Shown one piece after another: positions 1 through 9,683 of a DNA stretch of 64,000 bases. The notes beneath the pieces are model-generated. The model saw nothing but the letters and a program-made list of their open reading frames with translations, was not told the DNA's origin and searched no databases. A program made the translations under genes and the position numbers. This DNA is from Lachnospiraceae bacterium (GTDB lineage: Bacteria; Bacillota; Clostridia; Lachnospirales; Lachnospiraceae), in the NCBI GenBank assembly GCA_015057005.1, contig SVFF01000005.1:1-64000 (forward strand). Direction: 5' to 3'. How positions within the stretch are numbered: the stretch's first letter is position 1; each line of letters begins with the position of its first letter.

Positions 1-46
1 AATGTGTTCAGCTGACATTTACTAATCGGTCGAGGGCTTGACCAAG
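1..46 (+). rRNA. 3' end of 23S rRNA (partial)
   Basis: gctgacatttactaatcggtcgagggcttgacc matches the conserved bacterial 23S 3' terminus. Confidence 0.85.
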
Positions 47-189
47 GCTGGGAAACGCAAGTGATTGTGGAAGAGACAAGAGAGTTATCCAAGAGGTAAC
101 GAAAAGGATGTAAATGAAAACTTCTGATGAAGTGATCATAAAAAAGATAAAACGATTCAGTGTTCGGTTTTGAAGGTATAAACAGTGAA

Positions 190-217
190 GAGAGTAGATT
201 AACTACTCTCTTTTTTT
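190..217 (+). terminator. rRNA operon terminator
   Basis: GAGAGTAG-attaa-CTACTCTC followed by TTTTTTT. Confidence 0.8.
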
Positions 218-338
218 GTGTTACAGGAAAAACCTTGTCATACTCCCGTGTGAAAGTTCGTTCTGTAAAGCAAAACTCTCCGGGAGGATGCGCGCTCGCG
301 CGAAGGAGAAAATGTCGCATGCGACAACGCTCGGTGCG

Positions 339-365
339 AGAGTCCGTTTACGGACTCTTTTTTTG
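339..365 (+). terminator. second intrinsic terminator
   Basis: GAGTCCG-tttA-CGGACTC followed by a T-run. Confidence 0.7.
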
Positions 366-806
366 GGGAGAAGGAGGCCTGAGGAGGCATTGCAGAAGGG
401 CGTTGTCAGCCCCATGCGGTCTTAGAGGAGAAAAATAGTAAAAAGATACCACAGCAGATAAAAATGTCTGCTATACAGCTACAAAAAAAGAAATATGTCT
501 TCCGTACAAAGAAGTAAGCTATAAAACGATAACAAAAAAACGAGTTAGCAATAATTTCCGGAAGAACGGCGGTCTTTTGCGGAAAAAAGCTGCTATAGAC
601 CGCACGAAGGATGGAGCTAAGGCAATGGACGCATTTTCAAAAGAGTGAAAGATGAAAAGTTGTTGTTCTTTCTGAAAAGCGCTTGTATATATCCGCTTCG
701 TCCACTTGTCACTTTCCGATTCCTATCTTGTAATGACCGATAATCCCATGTTACAATTAGAAAAGATAATTAGTACTAATTTATCATTGCAATTTGAGAG
801 GCACAC

Positions 807-2579
807 ATGTCAAAATTAAATTTTGTATCGAAAGAATTGATAACAAAAGGCTGGTCTTCAGATAAAAAGTATTGTGTTACAGATGAAAGCGGTGCCAGAT
901 ATTTGCTGCGTTTGTCGGATATTTCCCAATACAATGCCAAAGAAATAGAATTTCAGATGATGAAAAAGGTGGCGGCTCTGGGAGTGCCTATGTGTAGACC
1001 GATAGCCTTTGGGTGCTGTGATGAAAATCTGATTGACGAGGAATGTGTTGGCGATGAAGAACATGTGCATGCTGAAAAATATGTTTATTCTTTGCAGGAG
1101 TGGATTGAAGGCGGCGAGGGAGGCGGAGATGCCGAAGAATTAATGCCAGGGTTTTCAGATACAGAACAGTATGTGTATGGTCTGGAGGCGGGCCGAATCT
1201 TAAAGAAGATTCATTCCATTCCGGCACCGTCAGAGTTGGAAGATTGGAGTATCCGCTTTAATCGAAAGCTGGATAACAAAATAAAAAAGTATGGAGAGTG
1301 TCCGCTTAAATATCAAGGCGGTGAAGCGTTTGTTGACTACATAAATGCCAATCGGCATTTACTGAAGGGCAGACCTCAGGTGTACCAGCACGGAGATTAT
1401 CACATCGGCAACATGATGATCGACCAGGATGGGAAATTGCAGATCATTGATTTTAACCGAAGTGATTTTGGAGATCCCTGGGAGGAGTTCAACCGAATCG
1501 TGTGGTGTGCACAAGCCTCTCCTTTGTTCGCATCAGGAATGGTGAATGGTTATTTTGATGGGCAAGTGCCAATGGAATTCTGGAAACTGCTGGCATTGTA
1601 TATAGCCGGCAATACTTTGTCCTCCATCTATTGGGCCATTCCTTTTGGTGAAGCCGAGGTCAATACCATGATCAACCAAGCAGCAGAAGTACTGGAATGG
1701 TATGATCATATGAGGAATCCGGTTCCTAAATGGTATTTTGAAGGGTATTATTTGCAGGAGATTGATGGTGTACCCTTCAAATTGAAAAGTCCATTCGATT
1801 TTTCTTTTCTAAATAAGTATGGCAAAGTATTCCAAGTTTTTGATGATCAGGATTCGGGCAATATCTGTTTTGGCACAGAGAAGGATGGAGAGCGTTATTT
1901 TGTAAAATTTGCAGGAGCGCCTACGGAAAGAAACAGTATTACACCAGAAGTGGCGGTTGCGCGTATAAAGGAAACTTTAGCGATTTATCAGGATCTGCAG
2001 CATCCCAATCTGCTGGAATTAGTTGCAGCTGAAGATATCGGTGGAGGTTATGCCCTGGTATTTAAATGGACGGACGGCGTTTGTATGGGGCGCATGTATC
2101 CGGCTGCCCATCAGCGATTTATGCAGCTTCCCATAGCGGAGCGTCTGAAAGTATTTGAAGATATTCTGAGCTTTTTTGAGCATATGGCAGCACAGAATTA
2201 CGTAGCAATTGATTTCTATGATGGGAGCATCATGTACGATTTTGCCTTGCGCAAGACCAAAATCTGCGACATAGACTACTTCCGGGAAATGCCTACAGTT
2301 AATGATATGGGCCACATGTGGGGAAGTTCTCGTTTTCAGGCTCCGGAGGAGTATCAGTTGGGTGCGGATTTGGACGAAATTACAAATGTTTACACCCTTG
2401 GTGCTACCGCCTTTGCACTGTTTGGGGAGTACTATCGCACCAGAGAAAAGTGGCAGTTGAGCGAGGAACTTTTTGCTGTTGCGAAAAAGGCAGTGAGTGA
2501 TAACAGAAGTGAAAGGCAACAGAGTATTAGAGAGTTTAGTATGGAGTGGAAGGAAGTACTATTATGCAGATTTATTTAA
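807..2579 (+). CDS. APH-family phosphotransferase fused to a Ser/Thr kinase-like domain
   Basis: N-terminal APH motifs (YQHGDYHIGNMMID, LQIIDFN); C-terminal kinase-like motifs (YFVKF, ICDIDYF, SSRFQAPEE). Confidence 0.75.
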   Translation: MSKLNFVSKELITKGWSSDKKYCVTDESGARYLLRLSDISQYNAKEIEFQMMKKVAALGVPMCRPIAFGCCDENLIDEECVGDEEHVHAEKYVYSLQEWIEGGEGGGDAEELMPGFSDTEQYVYGLEAGRILKKIHSIPAPSELEDWSIRFNRKLDNKIKKYGECPLKYQGGEAFVDYINANRHLLKGRPQVYQHGDYHIGNMMIDQDGKLQIIDFNRSDFGDPWEEFNRIVWCAQASPLFASGMVNGYFDGQVPMEFWKLLALYIAGNTLSSIYWAIPFGEAEVNTMINQAAEVLEWYDHMRNPVPKWYFEGYYLQEIDGVPFKLKSPFDFSFLNKYGKVFQVFDDQDSGNICFGTEKDGERYFVKFAGAPTERNSITPEVAVARIKETLAIYQDLQHPNLLELVAAEDIGGGYALVFKWTDGVCMGRMYPAAHQRFMQLPIAERLKVFEDILSFFEHMAAQNYVAIDFYDGSIMYDFALRKTKICDIDYFREMPTVNDMGHMWGSSRFQAPEEYQLGADLDEITNVYTLGATAFALFGEYYRTREKWQLSEELFAVAKKAVSDNRSERQQSIREFSMEWKEVLLCRFI

Positions 2580-3070
2580 GAAAGTACACAGATGAGTACA
2601 AGCAGAAAGTAATTGAGCAAATCGCCAAATTTTTTGGATTTCACATCAACTTAGCAAACAGTAGTGGAATAGTAAAAATTGATTATAGTATAGCTGAGAA
2701 AAATTTATCCAACTGGGTGAACGAGGAAAGCGAATTGTATTTGATTGTTGCACAGGATATTGTCGTCGGTTTTTTGAGAATCGGATATCGAGGAGACAAT
2801 GTTGCTTGGATTGAAGATGTTTTTGTAGATGAAGAGTATAGAAACCAGGGAATTGCAACAGAAAGTATACAGCTGGCAGAGAAGATTATTGAAGAACGGG
2901 CAGGATATGATGCTGTCTGTATAGATGTTGTTCCTAGAAATAGCGCAGCACTAAGTTTGTATTATAAGCTTGGATATGACAAATTAAGTATTTTGACTGT
3001 TCGCAAAGACTTGAGCCCGAAAAAGGATAATACAACAGAGTTTATTTTGGGGCACAAATATAAGATATAG
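2564..3070 (+). CDS. GNAT family N-acetyltransferase
   Basis: VFVDEEYRNQGIATESIQLAEKII...PRNSAALSLYYKLGY; start MQIYLRKY with RBS; overlaps the upstream CDS by 16 bp. Confidence 0.85.
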   Translation: MQIYLRKYTDEYKQKVIEQIAKFFGFHINLANSSGIVKIDYSIAEKNLSNWVNEESELYLIVAQDIVVGFLRIGYRGDNVAWIEDVFVDEEYRNQGIATESIQLAEKIIEERAGYDAVCIDVVPRNSAALSLYYKLGYDKLSILTVRKDLSPKKDNTTEFILGHKYKI

Positions 3071-3079
3071 GAAAGTTTT

Positions 3080-3982
3080 ATGAAAATCGACCGCTTAATT
3101 GGAATTATAACAACTTTACAACAAAAGAAGAACGTTACAGCCCCATACCTAGCTGAAAAATTCGAGGTTTCCCGTCGAACCATCAACCGTGACATTGAGG
3201 ATATTTGTAAAGCCGGAATCCCTATTGTCACTACACAAGGCGCAAATGGTGGTATTTCGATTATGGAAGGCTTTTCCTTGGATACTACCGTTTTCACGGA
3301 GCAGGAACTGTCTGCCATATTCGCGGGCCTCAAATCATTAGACAGTGTTTCAAATTCTGCATCAGCTGAAAAATTGGCGCAGAAGCTTGGCGGGAGTTCT
3401 GCGATTAGACTGGCAGATAATATGGTGATCGATCTTTCGTCATTTTATAAAGATGATCTGGCTGCTAAGATTGATAGTATCAAACAGGCAATGAAAGAAT
3501 CAAAGTGTATCACTTTTCATTACTGTTATAACAAAGGTGAGGCAGATAAGTTGATTGAACCGTATTTGATCGTGTTCAAATGGTCAGATTGGTATGTGTT
3601 TGGGTTCTGCAAGGAACGCCAGGATTTCCGGATGTACAAGCTCCGCCGCCTGTGGAATCTGCAGATTACCGAGGAAACTTTTGTTATCAGGGATATACCG
3701 GAGGAGAAGAAGCAATTCGGTTCTCATATGACGGATGATTATATTATCACTGCAGTGTACGATGCTTCTGTGAAATACAGGCTGGTGGAAGAATACGGTC
3801 CCAACTCTTTTACGGAGCAGGAAGATGGCAGGCTTTATACAGAGTGGGGATTTTCTACGCAGAAGAGAGCTGTGGAGTGGTTTTTGAGTTTTGGAGATAA
3901 AGTGAAGGTTATTGGACCATCGGAAATGGTAGAATTAATGAAATCGACATTGGAATCTATAAAAAATTTATACGAATCATGA
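3080..3982 (+). CDS. HTH/WYL-domain transcriptional regulator (YafY-like)
   Basis: N-terminal HTH_11 VTAPYLAEKFEVSRRTINRDIEDICKAGIPI, C-terminal WYL-like region. Confidence 0.88.
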   Translation: MKIDRLIGIITTLQQKKNVTAPYLAEKFEVSRRTINRDIEDICKAGIPIVTTQGANGGISIMEGFSLDTTVFTEQELSAIFAGLKSLDSVSNSASAEKLAQKLGGSSAIRLADNMVIDLSSFYKDDLAAKIDSIKQAMKESKCITFHYCYNKGEADKLIEPYLIVFKWSDWYVFGFCKERQDFRMYKLRRLWNLQITEETFVIRDIPEEKKQFGSHMTDDYIITAVYDASVKYRLVEEYGPNSFTEQEDGRLYTEWGFSTQKRAVEWFLSFGDKVKVIGPSEMVELMKSTLESIKNLYES

Positions 3983-4053
3983 CATATAGGTGTCATGTTT
4001 GAAATGATATATTAAGTCAAACAATAATTTTGACAAAAGACGGAGGTAATCAT

Positions 4054-5358
4054 ATGGTCGATTCAAGATGTGGTCTTCACTGTACCACCTGTGAATACAA
4101 AGCCCCCTGCAACTGCGGTGGTTGTATAGAAACAAACGGGCATCCCTTTCATGGAGAATGTCCGGTAGCTGTTTGCTGTCAGAATAAGGGGATCATACAT
4201 TGTGGGGAATGCAAAGATATTCCTTGTGAACTTCTGGCGCAGTATTCCTGTGACCCGGAACATGGCGATACGTCGCAGGGAGCAAGAATTGAACAGTGCA
4301 AGTGCTGGTACAAAGAAGCAAAAATAATTTCTCTGCGCATGGAACGTCAATACTTTTTAGATAAAGCGGATGAAGAGGAATATAGAAAACTGTATCGTGA
4401 TATGCAGCCGGGACAAAATGTGTACTGGAACGGTTTCGGTGAGCCTCCCACGCTTACCTTTAGGGCTGATTTTGACGATATTGAGTACAATCGGGAGCGT
4501 CAGCTGAAACGTAAATTGATTAAAGGTCGTTTCGCAGGCGGCAATCTGGGATGGATTGTGCCTGAAGATTTGGAGTTGTTCGTGGCTTTATATCGAAAGC
4601 CTCTTGCCAAACCTACGATGGAGCAACTGCAGATATTGGAACTGATTCAAAATGCCGGACCTTTCAATATTCAGCAGATCAAAGAAGAAACAGGTATGCT
4701 TGTGAAGCAGATTACACCTATTCTGCATCGCTTGCAGGAAGCTTTTCTGATTTATGAGGATCAGTATGACGGTGAGTGGGATCGTGGCTGGTATAAATTT
4801 GAGGAGATGTTCCCAGAGGTGGATCAGGAAAAATATACCAGACAGGAAGCGCTCATGATTGTGCTGCAGCGATTTGCCTATAGGCTTGTATGGTTTGACA
4901 CTGCGATGGCCAAGTCTTTTTATAAGATTCCCGAAAAAGAAATCAAGCTGGCAGTTGGCACACTTGTTGCAGCTGGCATATTGGTGGCAGTTGGCACAGG
5001 CTATATGCTGAAAAGTGACGCTGAGCTTCTGGAAAGTTATGTACCTAAGGACATACACTTTGTTTACGCAATTCACAGGAATGATTTTCTATATAAGGCC
5101 CACGAGCACATTTTAAAGGAAATAGCAAAGGAGATGACAGAAGGCCTGGAATATGATCATGAGCCGCTTCAATACCTTTTGATAGATGGGGAGTTTCATG
5201 GAGCTTCTGTAGGACACTTCCGGAACGGGCCGTATGATTTGAATGATGTGGTATGCGATCTGCCGGATGCGGAGAATCGTAAGGAGGAAATTTTGGAGGC
5301 CGTCTGTAAAGTCAATTTCGGGAAATGGCCTGTGCGGTTCATGGGATGTGAAATTTGA
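4054..5358 (+). CDS. DUF3795-type Cys-rich domain fused to a winged-helix/AlkZ-like domain
   Basis: CGLHCTTCEYKAPCNCGGCIET...CGECKDIPCELL; C-terminal LQYLLIDGEFHGASVGHFR resembles AlkZ-like C-termini; RBS cggaggt before ATG 4054. Confidence 0.6.
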   Translation: MVDSRCGLHCTTCEYKAPCNCGGCIETNGHPFHGECPVAVCCQNKGIIHCGECKDIPCELLAQYSCDPEHGDTSQGARIEQCKCWYKEAKIISLRMERQYFLDKADEEEYRKLYRDMQPGQNVYWNGFGEPPTLTFRADFDDIEYNRERQLKRKLIKGRFAGGNLGWIVPEDLELFVALYRKPLAKPTMEQLQILELIQNAGPFNIQQIKEETGMLVKQITPILHRLQEAFLIYEDQYDGEWDRGWYKFEEMFPEVDQEKYTRQEALMIVLQRFAYRLVWFDTAMAKSFYKIPEKEIKLAVGTLVAAGILVAVGTGYMLKSDAELLESYVPKDIHFVYAIHRNDFLYKAHEHILKEIAKEMTEGLEYDHEPLQYLLIDGEFHGASVGHFRNGPYDLNDVVCDLPDAENRKEEILEAVCKVNFGKWPVRFMGCEI

Positions 5359-5373
5359 TAAAGCATTATTTTA

Positions 5374-5408
5374 GCCCGGGGAAAGTCAGTCCTCGGGCAC
5401 GCTTTTTT
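5374..5408 (+). terminator. intrinsic terminator
   Basis: GCCCGGGG...CCTCGGGC then TTTTTT. Confidence 0.75.
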
Positions 5409-5508
5409 GATATATTAAGTAGGAAGAGAAGCTGAGGTAAGCCGGTGTCGATATGTTGGCAGCAATATGTCGCTATCAGTACGTTGGCAGGGAAAGGAAG
5501 AACTGAGA

Positions 5509-6393
5509 ATGAACATACTAAATCACTTGAACACTGCAATGGAATACATTGAGGAGAATTTGTGCGCAGAATTGGACCTTGAGGAAGTGGCAGGAAGAGC
5601 CTGTGTTTCGGCAGACAGTTTCCGGCGTTTTTTCAGTTACATGACCGGGATGACACTGAAAGAGTATGTGCGTCGCAGACGGTTGACTCTGGCGGCAGAA
5701 GATATTCGTCTGGGACAGGGGAGGATTGTGGATCTGGCTGTGAAATATGGTTACGACAGTGGGGCAGCCTTTTCCAGAGCATTTGCCAAACAGCATGGAC
5801 TGACACCAAATGAATATCGCAAATATGGTGGTATAATTAAGATCTTCCCACCGGCTTCTTTTCATATTACAATCAAAGGAGCAAAAGAGATGAATTTTAG
5901 AATTGTGGAACTTGCAGAGACAACTATTTACGGTATTGCAAAGGAATATGAGGGGCAGGGATATCCTGACCGGGAGACACTGCGGCACATGATGTGGTCT
6001 GAGGAATGTGAGAATGTTCCCGGAAAGCTGGCGGAAGGAAGCTGGAATCAGCCCGGCAGCAAAGCGTATGATGGCATCTGGTATGGTGTATGGCAGGATG
6101 GAAAGTATCTGATTGGCAGAGAAGAAAATGATATCAGAAAAAATAGAAGCAAGGAAGAATACCATCTTCCCGCCGGAACTTACGCTGCTTTCCAAACAGA
6201 AGCCGGAGGGCTGGCTTGGGAGGAATTTCCGAAATTGTTTGAACTGATATTTGGTTCCTGGCTGCCCACTTCCGGGTATACACAGAAGGGGGATACCATT
6301 GTTGAAGTTTACCATCTGTGGACTGATAAAGAGGAGCGAAAGAAGAAACGCTACTATGAGGTGTGGGTACCGGTGGAAAAAAGGGCAATTTGA
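5509..6393 (+). CDS. AraC family regulator with GyrI-like effector domain
   Basis: double HTH (LDLEEVAGRACVSADSFRRFFSYMTGMTLKEYVRRRRL...) and GyrI-like C-terminus (YYEVWVPVEK). Confidence 0.85.
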   Translation: MNILNHLNTAMEYIEENLCAELDLEEVAGRACVSADSFRRFFSYMTGMTLKEYVRRRRLTLAAEDIRLGQGRIVDLAVKYGYDSGAAFSRAFAKQHGLTPNEYRKYGGIIKIFPPASFHITIKGAKEMNFRIVELAETTIYGIAKEYEGQGYPDRETLRHMMWSEECENVPGKLAEGSWNQPGSKAYDGIWYGVWQDGKYLIGREENDIRKNRSKEEYHLPAGTYAAFQTEAGGLAWEEFPKLFELIFGSWLPTSGYTQKGDTIVEVYHLWTDKEERKKKRYYEVWVPVEKRAI

Positions 6394-6497
6394 CAGTGAG
6401 TTGTTTTGATATCATGCACTTCCGATAGAAAATCGCATTGAAAATCGGGATGTATTTTTCTTCATATGCTAGGATAAAAGTAACAAGGGGGAGTAAG

Positions 6498-7409
6498 ATG
6501 AACTGGGTTATTGGGATTCAAAAAGCAATTGATTACATTGAAGAGCATCTGACTGAGAACATTGATTATGAGATGGTGGCGGCACAAAGTTTTTCGTCAG
6601 CTTATCACTTTCAACGAGTGTTCAGCATTTTATGTGGTTTTACGCTGGGTGAGTACATACGAAATCGCAGATTATCACTGGCGGGTACTGAACTTGCAAC
6701 TACTGACATTAAGATTGTTGATGTGGCGTTAAAGTATGGCTACGAAAGTCCGGACAGCTTTGCAAAAGCCTTTCAGAAGTTCCACGGTGTATTGCCGTCT
6801 CAGGCGCGCAATTGCGGTTGTAATCTCAAATCCTTTTCCCGCCTTGTACTGAAAATTTCTTTGGAAGGTGGTAATATTATGAATTACAGAATTGAAGAAA
6901 AACCGGAAATGATTTTGACAGGTTATAAGAGGAGATTTGTGGGGACTCCGGCAGATCGTATAGTGCAAGAGCATGATTTTTATGTATCCACCAGAGTGAG
7001 TCAGTATCTCCTAAAAGGAATTTCCCGAGATTGTGATACACAGTATAATGTGATGTGCGATTTTGATGATGAGGGATATAATTTTTATATTGCATCCAAG
7101 CTGGATGAGTGGCAAACCGATCATGTGGATAATATTCTAGGTCATGCAGAAGAAGCAAGAAGTTTTGAAAAAATTGTAGTACCTGCAGGTCTGTACTTGG
7201 TTTGTGAAACAGAACGGATGAAATATCCTACGGTGGCAATCGAAGAACTGCGTAGAAAGGCAGTTAGTGAATGGCTTCCTTCCTCGGGCTACGAGATTGC
7301 AGATGCAGCTGAAATATCAGTTATCCACTGGTTCTACAAGCGTGGGGATGAGGAACTTAATAATTCAAGGTACATTGAATTGTGGCTTCCTATTACGAAA
7401 TGCCAATAG
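6498..7409 (+). CDS. AraC family regulator with GyrI-like effector domain (tandem paralog)
   Basis: IDYEMVAAQSFSSAYHFQRVFSILCGFTLGEYIRNRRLSLAGTEL; C-terminal RYIELWLPITK. Confidence 0.85.
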   Translation: MNWVIGIQKAIDYIEEHLTENIDYEMVAAQSFSSAYHFQRVFSILCGFTLGEYIRNRRLSLAGTELATTDIKIVDVALKYGYESPDSFAKAFQKFHGVLPSQARNCGCNLKSFSRLVLKISLEGGNIMNYRIEEKPEMILTGYKRRFVGTPADRIVQEHDFYVSTRVSQYLLKGISRDCDTQYNVMCDFDDEGYNFYIASKLDEWQTDHVDNILGHAEEARSFEKIVVPAGLYLVCETERMKYPTVAIEELRRKAVSEWLPSSGYEIADAAEISVIHWFYKRGDEELNNSRYIELWLPITKCQ

Positions 7410-7527
7410 AATAAGGAATGTTAAGTCGCAAAAGTATAAGTTTTTTGGGGGCCTAGGCAAGAAAAATTGCCTAGGCCCATACTATAGGAAGTATTACAAT
7501 TTATGATTGGCTTTGTGAGGATTTCTT

Positions 7528-8316
7528 TTATTCCTTTCTGAATATATCAAGTGTATGATGCGAGTAACCAATCATATCCTGGCGCTCACAGGTGGCAAGA
7601 TGGTATTTGACAAAGAGCTCATAGGTAGCATCGTCCATCTGATTTACAGTTTCACGTATATGGTTGGTATAACCGTCAGATGCAACAAAATGAAGCTGTG
7701 TAACTTTAAAATGATTCCTCAGTGCATCAATATCTTCTTTGCGGTAAAGCTCAAAAAGATCCCAGGGTTTGGAAAAGGTGTCAAAGGTTTCGGTATTGAG
7801 CATGCATTTTTCTACCAGATTGTGGATCTGACCTCTCCGGAAACCGTAGGAGAGAATGCTGGCATCCCCCATGCAGTAGGCAACGAAAATAATTCCGTCC
7901 TTTTTGGTGATCCGGATAGCTTCTGAAAGTGCTTTTAGCTTGTCTTCTTCGGTAAATAAATGATACATAGGGCCTAACAGTAACGTGATGCCGTAAGTAT
8001 CGCTTTCAAAAGCGGAAAGGTTCACAGCATTGCCTTGGGTGATGGTAATATTTTCGCCATCAATTGTATTTTGTTTAAAGATTTCAATGTTGTGCTCCAC
8101 CAGTTCGACAGCATCTACTTGATATCCCTTGCGTGCAAGGGCATGGCTGTACCTGCCTGTAGCGGCGCCAATTTCCATGATGCGCATGCCTGACTGAAGA
8201 TACTTTTCAATATATTTCATGGTGGTAACGTATTCGACACTGCCATGCCTGGAAAGCAACCGACCTTCTTCGTCGTAGTTTTCATAGTAGCTTGTTAAAA
8301 AATCTTCTGTCCTCAT
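7528..8316 (-). CDS. class I SAM-dependent methyltransferase
   Basis: MRIMEIGAATGRYSHALARKGYQVDAVELVEHNI (motif I). Confidence 0.85.
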   Translation of the reverse strand: MRTEDFLTSYYENYDEEGRLLSRHGSVEYVTTMKYIEKYLQSGMRIMEIGAATGRYSHALARKGYQVDAVELVEHNIEIFKQNTIDGENITITQGNAVNLSAFESDTYGITLLLGPMYHLFTEEDKLKALSEAIRITKKDGIIFVAYCMGDASILSYGFRRGQIHNLVEKCMLNTETFDTFSKPWDLFELYRKEDIDALRNHFKVTQLHFVASDGYTNHIRETVNQMDDATYELFVKYHLATCERQDMIGYSHHTLDIFRKE

Positions 8317-8342
8317 GGGATTCCTCCTGTAAAAAAGTGTAT

Positions 8343-8384
8343 AAAAAAACAGTGCAGGCTATTGTTCTACAAAAGCTTGCACTG
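8343..8384 (-). terminator. minus-strand terminator-like hairpin upstream of the methyltransferase start
   Basis: CAGTGCaAGCT...AGCCTGCACTG followed by T-run on the minus strand. Confidence 0.55.
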
Positions 8385-8751
8385 CGGTTTCCTGATCAGT
8401 ATCAAAATAATTTTACTTACTGAAAAAAGGGTACAGCAATGTAAGCCCGACGTCCTGCCAATAATAAGCGGGGACTGCGGACTGCATAGGGACTACATTC
8501 TGAAGACGGTCGATACGCAGCAACATTGCTTTTTCCTCCTGAACGATTTTGGACATTGTAGCACCGGGAGAAATAAATGTCAAGCAGTTAAATTTGGAAA
8601 AAGTATTAAAAGAATTGTAGTTTTTGTAAAGATAATAAAGAATTTATTAAAAAGCCTTCAACTCTCTTGCGAAAAAGCAGTGAAAACATTAAAATACAAT
8701 TGGACAGAAGGAGTACGTGTTTTACGCGCGTAACCGGAAGGATGAAAGATT

Positions 8752-9651
8752 ATGGAAAAGAAGAAAATGCTTTTTGTTTTTAATCCCAAAGCAGGCAAAG
8801 GAAAGATCCGTGGTAATTTGGTGGATATTCTGGATGTGTTTGCCAGGGCGGGATATGAGATTACGATACATCCCACTGCCAGCCAGGGCGATGCCAGAGC
8901 AGCGGTGGTAGAGAGAGTCAGAGGCGTATATGATCTGGTGGTGTGCAGCGGCGGTGACGGCACGCTGAACGAAGTGGTGTCCGGGATGATGTCCTGCGAT
9001 ACAATGCTTCCCATCGGATATATTCCGGCAGGCAGTACCAATGATTTTGCCCGCAGCGCAGGGATTTCTGACAGTATGGTGACAGCGGCAGAGAATATTG
9101 TGAACGGCACCGGATATTATTATGATGTGGGTAAGTTCAATAACGAGTATTTCGTATATGTTGCGGCCTTTGGATTGTTTACTGAGGTGTCCTACGGTAC
9201 AGATCAGGATATGAAGAACCTGCTGGGACATATGGCTTATATTCTGGAGGGCGTAAAGAGTTTGTCGGCCATCAAGTCTTACAAGGTCAAGGTGGAGACA
9301 AACGGCAGAGTAATCGAGGACGAGATCATCTTGGGAATGATCGCCAATTCCACTTCCATTGGTGGTTTTAAAAATATTACAGGCACCAATGTGCTGCTGG
9401 ATGACGGTGAGTTTGAGGTGACGCTGATCAGACGTCCTGCCAATCTGAAGGAACTGAATGATCTGGCGATGGCACTTGTGTCCGGCAAGATGGAAGCGCC
9501 GTGCATGTACACTTTCAAGACAGATAGAATGACCGTAGAGACTGAGCAGAGAGTGAAATGGACCCTGGACGGCGAGTTCGGCGGCAGTCACAACAAGGTA
9601 GAAATTGTGAATGTGCGGCATCAGTTGCAGATGATCAATCGTAAAAAATAA
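8752..9651 (+). CDS. diacylglycerol/lipid kinase family protein (YegS/DgkB-like)
   Basis: VFNPKAGKG, VVCSGGDGTLNEVVSG, GYIPAGSTNDFARS. Confidence 0.93.
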   Translation: MEKKKMLFVFNPKAGKGKIRGNLVDILDVFARAGYEITIHPTASQGDARAAVVERVRGVYDLVVCSGGDGTLNEVVSGMMSCDTMLPIGYIPAGSTNDFARSAGISDSMVTAAENIVNGTGYYYDVGKFNNEYFVYVAAFGLFTEVSYGTDQDMKNLLGHMAYILEGVKSLSAIKSYKVKVETNGRVIEDEIILGMIANSTSIGGFKNITGTNVLLDDGEFEVTLIRRPANLKELNDLAMALVSGKMEAPCMYTFKTDRMTVETEQRVKWTLDGEFGGSHNKVEIVNVRHQLQMINRKK

Positions 9652-9683
9652 AATTTTATGATATAAACGGAGGATAATTACAC

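Noticed and set aside
160-438. Short overlapping ORFs after the rRNA gene (92, 69 and 64 aa)
   Set aside because: They cross two intrinsic terminators, lack credible RBS, and have no protein-like composition.
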